This document shows, piece by piece, positions 24,353-64,000 of a stretch of DNA of 64,000 nucleotides (position 1 is its first letter; each line of letters opens with the position of its first letter). Source of the stretch: Periplaneta americana. Its lineage: Eukaryota; Arthropoda; Insecta; Blattodea; Blattidae. The translations under genes were made by a program, and so were the position numbers. Under the pieces are notes generated by a model, which searched no databases, was not told the origin of the DNA, and saw only the letters and a list, made by a program, of their open reading frames with translations. The stretch spans positions 61,784,287 through 61,848,286 of the forward strand of contig NC_091121.1 of the NCBI RefSeq assembly GCF_040183065.1, in the 5' to 3' direction.

Positions 24353-24660
24353 GTCTGTGGCGCTACAGCCCTTGAAGGGTCCATACCAACCAGCTGGCTG
24401 CTGGCCTCATGTCCACATGCCACAGCAAAGGTGGACGATCATCAAACCAGAATGCAGGTATCGTGTGGTTAGCACAATGATCCCCCCAGCCGTTATAGCT
24501 GGCTTTCACTACCTATCATAGCTCCCCAAGTGCAACACGATGCTGGGTGGGCACTGGTCCCATACACTGGCCGAAATTTCATGAGAAAATTTCTTCCCTC
24601 ATGAGGACTCGAACCAGTGCACATTCTGTAATGTGAGTCATAGACCACAATGTGGGACCT
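24352..24660 (-). mobile_element. tRNA-derived SINE, family F
   Basis: On the minus strand TGGTTCGAGTCC is a B-box match near 24605-24616. The body runs left through CTGGCTGCTGGCCTCATG and GGCGCTACAGCCCTTGAAGG into the AAT array. The limits are approximate and no duplication was identified. Confidence 0.55.
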
Positions 24661-24722
24661 TTTCTACCAAACATCCCTATTTATGGACATGCAGAAAACT
24701 ATGAATGACAGTGTCTGAGAGA

Positions 24723-24952
24723 TGTTAATTTTATGTTTTATTTAACGACGCTCGCAACTGCAGATGTTATATCAGTGTCGCCGGATGTGCCGGAATTTTG
24801 TCCCGCAGGAGTTCTTTTACATGCCAGTAAATCTACTGACATGAGCCTGTCGCATGTAAGCACACTTAAATGCCATCGACCTGGGCCGGGATCGAACCCG
24901 CAACCTTGGGCATAGAAGGCCAGCGCTATACCAACTTGCCAACCAGGTCGAC
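24723..24952 (-). mobile_element. tRNA-derived SINE, family B, copy 2
   Basis: It is flanked by the perfect 11-bp duplication TGTCTGAGAGA (24712-24722 and 24953-24963). It carries the same body as copy 1 and the minus-strand B box GGGTTCGATCCCGG. Its duplication is intact and its sequence appears closer to a consensus, so it may be the younger of the two. Confidence 0.9.
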
Positions 24953-25481
24953 TGTCTGAGAGACCAATGGTGTTTTTTTTTTTCTTTTATTCTTGTCCCT
25001 TACTGCTTGTACAGATATCATGTTGCAGAATTATAGGAAATAGTCACATTTTTATAAATATCAATGTCTTTAGAAATGTGACAACAGAACAAATAAATTT
25101 AACACTCTAGCTGTTTCTGTTTCTGTTAAAAGTAATTTTATTCCAAAGCAATAGCTGTGCATGATTATTGGTACAGTAATATTGATACTGGATTCTGTGC
25201 TTAGTATGTGTGAAGACACGAAAAATGTTACAAGCCAAAATGAGTTTCTTATCTGCATGAAACATAGAGGACGTGTTGTATTTAGAAAAATGGAGCATTA
25301 TTTACTACTTTGTATAAACACAATCTTTGCAATTACCTCTTCCAAATCTATATCATTAATGCCCCTTCTAAATTTTACTAATACAAATAAATCAATGTTA
25401 GTACGAGTAATGTAACAGCTTCAATGGTATAAGATCAAGGTAATTTTCCTTATACTGTACTTTAACATTGTAATATATGTC

Positions 25482-26006
25482 CGCCGAGTTAGCTCTGTGG
25501 TAACGTGTCTGCCTCCAGACTAGCTGGCCCAGGTTCGATTCCTGGCGGGGTCAGAGATTTTCATGTAAAATTTCTACCTCGGGACTAGGAGAGATGGTGG
25601 TGTGCAACTTCTAATCACTAGATTGTGCACCAATATGCCTGGGTTAAATCCCAAATCTCTGCGCAGTGCATATGAAGAGAAGGCGTATGTCACTGTTGAT
25701 AGTGATTAGTCCGTTGGACAGGGACATTAAGCCTGGTGGCCCCCTTGGTGCTATTCGACAGGATTAGGCTACAAGCTGGCACCAGGTTTCCCCTTCTCCC
25801 TTTCTCATCTTCATCATCATTACTCATTCCAGATACTACACTTACACATACACTCAGCCTAATACACGACATAACTCTCCACAGATACACATCATGTACA
25901 GTGTGGCCTGTCAAAGTGGTGAAAATGGGTCACAATCCTGCCATCTATCCGCAATATGCGGAACCTGAATCACGTAAAGTAAAGTGAGTAGGCATTGGGT
26001 ACATAC
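25482..26006 (+). mobile_element. Long tRNA-derived SINE, family A, copy 1
   Basis: A tRNA-like head (CCGAGTTAGCTCTGTGG with A box; CAGGTTCGATTCCTGG with B box) runs into a body of about 450 bp ending near ACGTAAAGTAAAGTGAGTAG. The same order and length recur in reverse at 42178-42730. At about 525 bp it is long for a SINE. No coding potential is conserved between the copies; the frames on both strands arise from the shared body. Confidence 0.85.
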
Positions 26007-28854
26007 ATGTATTGTATTATATGCTCTGATATGGCACTCATAGATTTATCTCTTTTAAGAGTTCCTCGTATTTTCATTGAATTTAATGTTGAAACTGTTC
26101 CTTATTTCCATTCTGAAAACCTGGAAACTTCGTATCTAGACTTGTGTCCCTGGTTGTAGGGCCAAGTATTATTGTAATAGTTTCAAATTAAAAAATCCTT
26201 TTGTTTGTCATTTTGTTATTGTTAGAATTACAACAAACTGTAAATTGATTAGTAATAATTATTATAATTATTACACTATGAATTCAGTATCTGGGTAGTT
26301 ACACCTTGTTAAAGAGGGAATTGTTTCCAGCACTTGTAAACTGTTTACTGTATAAGTAGCTAACTAAAGTCCTCATATATGGAAATCTGCATCTACCAAC
26401 TTCGAGCAGAGTATCCTACTCAGTCTTGATCAAAATGCCCTGGTGAACAGTTATCACGACTGCTAGAAGTAATAATGAATGCCACACTATGTGGTTAAGC
26501 TGATATGATTATGAATTAGTTTTATTTGTTCATTATTTCTATATTACCATTAATAAGATATTCAAATTCGTTCACTACAATTCTGCCATCATTAAAATCT
26601 AAAATCCCATTTCATAATGTTACAGTCAGTGACTATTTTGTACACACACAAAATTTCATAGGTTTCTTCAGTTTAAAATACAGTAAATTTAGTTCTTGAG
26701 CAGAATTTTCATTGGATTATGCAAGACTGTGCTTCTGTAATTGACTGATTTTTTATCAAACTTGGACTTGATGGCATATTTTTGTAAAGGCTAAATACCA
26801 AGTCTTGTCACAATTCATCCAGTGGAGTTAGGACCATCTTAATAGCAGTACAGGCCCACTACATAACCACTCACAGCAGTAAAAATGTAAATTACCTATA
26901 AATTAAACTTACATTTATTGATACCTCCTCCAAAATCAGTGTTTTGACATTTAAAAAAATATATGGTGTACAGCAAAGATTAGTCAATACAAACATTTGG
27001 ACAATATAACATGAGCCTTGAACTTGAAAATGAAAAATTTCAACATAAAAATGGTACTTGGTTGGTAAATCATACTGGCGGAGATAAGACAGGCGCACAT
27101 TATGAAATTACCACAATTAAAATTGGTCAAGTGTTCAACAGAAACATTTGCGAAATTCCCTTTCAGAGATTTTCTTTATAACTGGCTTGAAGTCAATGGT
27201 CTATGGATGCTATTTTCCATACACATGAGTGAAAGGCAGTTCAAACGTTGTTACCCCATGTGCTGTGAAGCTGATTTTTTATAAATTTCAGTCTGAAAAT
27301 GAATGTTCTCCTGCACAGTTGATCATTGGTCTTTGTAATATACATTAGCCAGATGTTCACACTTTTTGTTTAGCTCATCAGAACTGTTTTCAATTCACTA
27401 AAGAAGATAAACAGATTTGCAATCAATGAATAAGCTTCTGCATGTTTTGTTCATTCAGGAAATAGTCCAGAATGTTTCCACCTTCAACTTTTTACTTTTA
27501 CTGAGAAGTAACTCTTCTTCTGATCCGTTATATCTAGTAAGACGTACTCGTACATTCTACTTTCGTTCTCGCCTTTTTACATCTCTATAATCTGATATTA
27601 GACACTCACTTCTGGCTTTCAATTCGTATTCACTACATTCGTCTCTTAATTTCCTAAAGATAGGTTTTTAGAGACTCAAGAAGATTTAGGGCAACAAGTA
27701 CAGTATGTTCACATCTTCTACCTGCAGGACCTTACTTGTTTTGTCCGCTTTTTCAAGAATGTCATTCCAAAGAATTGTGAAGGAGATAATTTTCAGAGTC
27801 TCCATTTTCTCGCTCAATCCTTCTGCATTATGTTTTCTTTCTAATCAAAGGATTATTTACGAATTTCACCAACAGTAATAACTCTCCAGTTTCCTTTCCT
27901 CACTTACTCTAACCCTTCACCGCACAAATGGAATTCTTGGAGCACAAACAGCAAAGGTTCTGCTTCTGATAATGAAAATACACAATATCAGCAATTATTT
28001 TTATCCCCACCAGCCGTTAATTGTCGCCCATGAATCCGTTACAATATTCTGCTTCCATAACATCTGAGGCAATAAAACAGCAAATTTTCTCTCGTGAATG
28101 TAGGCATGTCAATTCTCCACTACAAATCGTAACTTTTCTCCTTGTACCAAGTTAGTGGAGATGTGAATATTGAGGTGGATGATAGGAAAATTAGTGTTAA
28201 ATTCTAGTCTGTGCACAGATTATCATGGGGCCCTCGGGCAACCGCCCAGCATGCCCAAGCATTAAGGCAGCATTGAGTGGAGTACATTTCTTGTAAGAAG
28301 AGCGGGAATGTACTTCTTTTCACACATAATAAGTGTACATATCTAATAAACCACAATACTATTCCACCATAATATTTTACCCTACTCTCCCCACTCATAG
28401 TGAAATTTGTGTGTAAAAATTACACATAACTCATCATTATGATGGAATATTATTATAAGCAATTATTATGATTCATCTTAAGTCCAAACTGTGTATATAC
28501 ATAACCATGCATTGACTCTTATGGGACTACATAGCATAAGTATGACTGACTCTATTTGGCATTATTATTGTTAATATAATAGCAGCTGTGAGAATGACTA
28601 TCACAACACAAAATAGTAATTCAGACATACTGTACATTTCCAAACAAGCTAGTTAGTTTTTGTCACCGAAAAAAAGAAAAACAGCTGGATAAACTTGAAA
28701 TTTCTGTATAAACATGTCATTACCACATAGAGAGAACGAAAATCGTGAGGAATGTGACAACTGATACAACTGAATAACAACCCCCTCTTCCTTTTCAGTC
28801 TAGAAATAATCATAAAAAAAAACACTAACTAAAGATTTATGTATGCTACAGTCC
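26007..28854. other. Gene-free stretch between the convergent genes
   Basis: No exon, RNA gene or repeat could be supported. A small GC-rich patch (about 28220-28260) was not recognised. Confidence 0.5.
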
Positions 28855-28860
28855 TTTATT
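28855..28860 (-). terminator. Candidate DDB1 polyadenylation signal (distal)
   Basis: AATAAA on the minus strand, 1283 bp past the DDB1 stop codon. Two nearer candidates lie at 29822-29827 and 29670-29675. The sequence alone does not say which is used, so the 3' UTR could be about 0.3 to 1.3 kb. Confidence 0.3.
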
Positions 28861-30142
28861 TGTTAAAAACTGATATTGCTGTTGGAGTCACAATGCAGAC
28901 TACGTGAACATACAAAGACCATAATGCAGCAGCCAAATATTTCTCAAATGCTATAGAACTGTTGTTTAAAGCATCTCTCTTAATCATCGGATTCTTGTCC
29001 ATACTTCATTAGGATTCTTACAAAACAAAGGAAGGGGAAATTAAGAACAAAGTGTAATATATGCGTTTTCGTTGGTAAATGTACAATGTGATATTAGTAC
29101 AGTATTAAAATGGTTCTGAGTGAGGTAAGTGTGATGAATTCTGATGTTCATGAAATGTGAAATCTTCATATTATAAGTTAGTTAGCCACCTGGTTACTCC
29201 CATATATTATATTGAATCAAAGATGTAAATGAAGTGTCAGCATCATCTTTGACTGAAACATGTATCTACAACTGGGTGTCATTTGCATGAATGGGCAGTT
29301 CTCTTTTAGCATGGAAGTTTTTAAAACACACGTAAAACACTAGAATAACATAATAGTTATTTATGTAACTAGTGGGGTATGAGATCATTACCACTCGAAT
29401 GTGTTTTGCAAAAATGAGGTGTAAGCAGAGTTCTATAATTACAGTACATGAGAGTGGTAATTATGCTCATACCACTAGTTGCATACAATATTTTATCCGC
29501 GTTTAATGTGTTCATGATACGATTGTTGACTGAGTGCGATGACGGTGATATGGTGATGGATAAGTATCCATTATCAAACCGACACGGATAAACAATATTT
29601 TTCACCATTAACATTAGGTATAACAAAAATTTTTCTAATAAGGAACAAATGCCAGGGAACTATAGTCAGTTTATTATTGTTGAAAGCATGTATTTCAAAA
29701 AGTCGAAGTCCAAAAGTATATATTTCAACTTAGGCCCAGTGAAATTTTGTAGTGCAGCGAATTACTGTAAGTACAACTTAATACTGTACAACAGTTGATA
29801 AGTTCTGTCATAATTAACGAATTTATTTAATGCAATTTTTTGAGAGAAAAAAAAAAACAAACAAAAACGAATACACATACAAAAGAGAATCTATGCCCCA
29901 ATTCTCAGATCTGGACATGATCTGTGAATCATACTGGCGAACAAACATCACATAATATCAGGTACCCTGTATCTGTAGTACAATACCATCACACAACAGT
30001 CCAGATGCACTCACTGAGCAAGTGTGGTAATTAAACTTTGTAACAGTTGCAATAATATTTGGGTGTCTTCGCTCACAGGAGATTAACTTTGATGATGCTG
30101 CATGTAACAATAAAAGTCCAACTCCAAATGACAGCAGCCATC

Positions 30143-63569
<33,427 letters not shown>

Positions 63570-63638
63570 TATTCTGATTATTTATGGTTAAATATACAAA
63601 TTTTAATCAACTTTCGCATATCTGTTCGCTTGTGGTGC

Positions 63639-63675
63639 TATCGATCTCGTTGTTTCGAGTTGTCTATGTATCGAT
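63639..63675. promoter_or_regulatory. Two DRE-like TATCGAT motifs upstream of DDB1
   Basis: TATCGAT occurs at 63639-63645 and 63669-63675, exactly 30 bp apart and 70-106 bp upstream of the DDB1 ATG. Each matches seven of the eight bases of TATCGATA, the DREF site of housekeeping and replication-gene promoters in flies. No TATA box with convincing position was seen. The function is inferred. Confidence 0.45.
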
Positions 63676-63699
63676 TTACAGAGCAACCAACATAAAGTA

Positions 63700-64000
63700 A
63701 TATAGATATATGTATATAAAATTTTATATACAACGTAAACGTTTTAGAAATACACAAGTGCTTCATAATTATGTGTGAAGGGATGCTTAAATTGAACGGT
63801 ACATACTAATTTCATGCTCTTCTGATTATGATTAATAATGAATGAAGTTGGTGACACTGCTTTGTCGTCTGCCTATAGCTTGGCACGTGGCTAAGGTGAC
63901 AGTTCTGAATGGTCTTGTGGCATTTTAGAGGTAAGGTGAACAGGATTGGTGCAAGGTGACGATCACTCCGGTGTGATAGGTAGTTTTCTTTTTCCGTGGC
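63700..64000. other. Upstream flank of DDB1; possible start of a divergent gene
   Basis: The base composition becomes more balanced after about 63840, and a splice-donor-like AGAG|GTAAGG occurs near 63930 on the + strand. This could be a non-coding first exon of a divergent neighbour, but nothing coding is visible before the window ends. Confidence 0.2.

Noticed and set aside
25484-25556. tRNA gene (also 23872-23945 and 42660-42730)
   Set aside because: A and B boxes are present, but the arms do not close into a sound cloverleaf and each is followed by a body shared between dispersed copies. They are SINE heads.
27102-27284. 60-codon + strand frame and its surroundings as a hAT relic
   Set aside because: A faint resemblance on the minus strand was not supported by any motif.
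28204-28398. GC-rich patch with a Cys/Trp-containing frame
   Set aside because: No family recognised and no matching exon structure; it may be an unlisted repeat.

Overview
This is a nuclear contig from an insect, most likely a cockroach or another polyneopteran. The evidence is AT-rich sequence, spliced genes with introns up to 5.4 kb, and dense insect-type SINEs, LINEs and Tc1/mariner/hAT-like relics. The species call is inference, since no database was searched. There is no prokaryotic gene organisation, CRISPR array or viral gene. Two cellular genes can be supported exon by exon. (1) ARL16, an ARF-like small GTPase with a role in cilia, lies on the + strand (9264-14081). It has two coding exons and 172 codons. 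A perfect palindromic X-box, the binding site of RFX ciliary transcription factors, sits 124 bp upstream of its ATG. (2) DDB1, the adaptor of CUL4 ubiquitin ligases, lies on the - strand (63569 down to 30143). I reconstructed 21 coding exons with GT-AG introns and unbroken phase, giving 1145 codons. The last exon lies behind a 5.35 kb intron. The two genes converge, their 3' ends separated by about 14.5 kb of repeats. The DDB1 start codon is near the right edge, and a possible divergent neighbour begins beyond 63.9 kb.

Layout. 1-9 kb: no cellular gene; a SINE, two LINE pieces and a hAT/CGGBP1-like transposase relic. 9.1-14.3 kb: ARL16. Its single coding intron holds a nearly whole Tc1-like element (10121-11936) split by a SINE, then a 1.6 kb insect repeat carrying part of a palindromic MITE and ending 20 bp before exon 2. 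14.7-16.9 kb: a degraded Jockey/R1/I-type LINE. 17-28.8 kb: gene-free, with an RNase H LINE relic, a transposase N-terminal relic and a run of five tRNA-derived SINEs at 23.4-26.0 kb. 28.8-63.6 kb: DDB1. Its introns hold a mariner (30528-31930), a foldback element (37825-38151), a pair of inverted transposase 3' ends (40335-41000), a SINE of about 550 bp, LINE fragments, an IS630/Tc1-like relic split by a LINE, two palindromic or TIR-bearing elements, and a tandem repeat split by a LINE with a visible target-site duplication.

The genes do not form a pathway together: DDB1 acts in nuclear ubiquitin signalling and DNA repair, and ARL16 in ciliary traffic. The most testable new points are the X-box on ARL16, the unusual GTPase motifs of ARL16, two DRE-like sites at the DDB1 promoter, a frameshifting competing donor at DDB1 exon 12, and two long inverted repeats in DDB1 introns that would fold into hairpins in the pre-mRNA. 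I found no clearly new multi-gene system.
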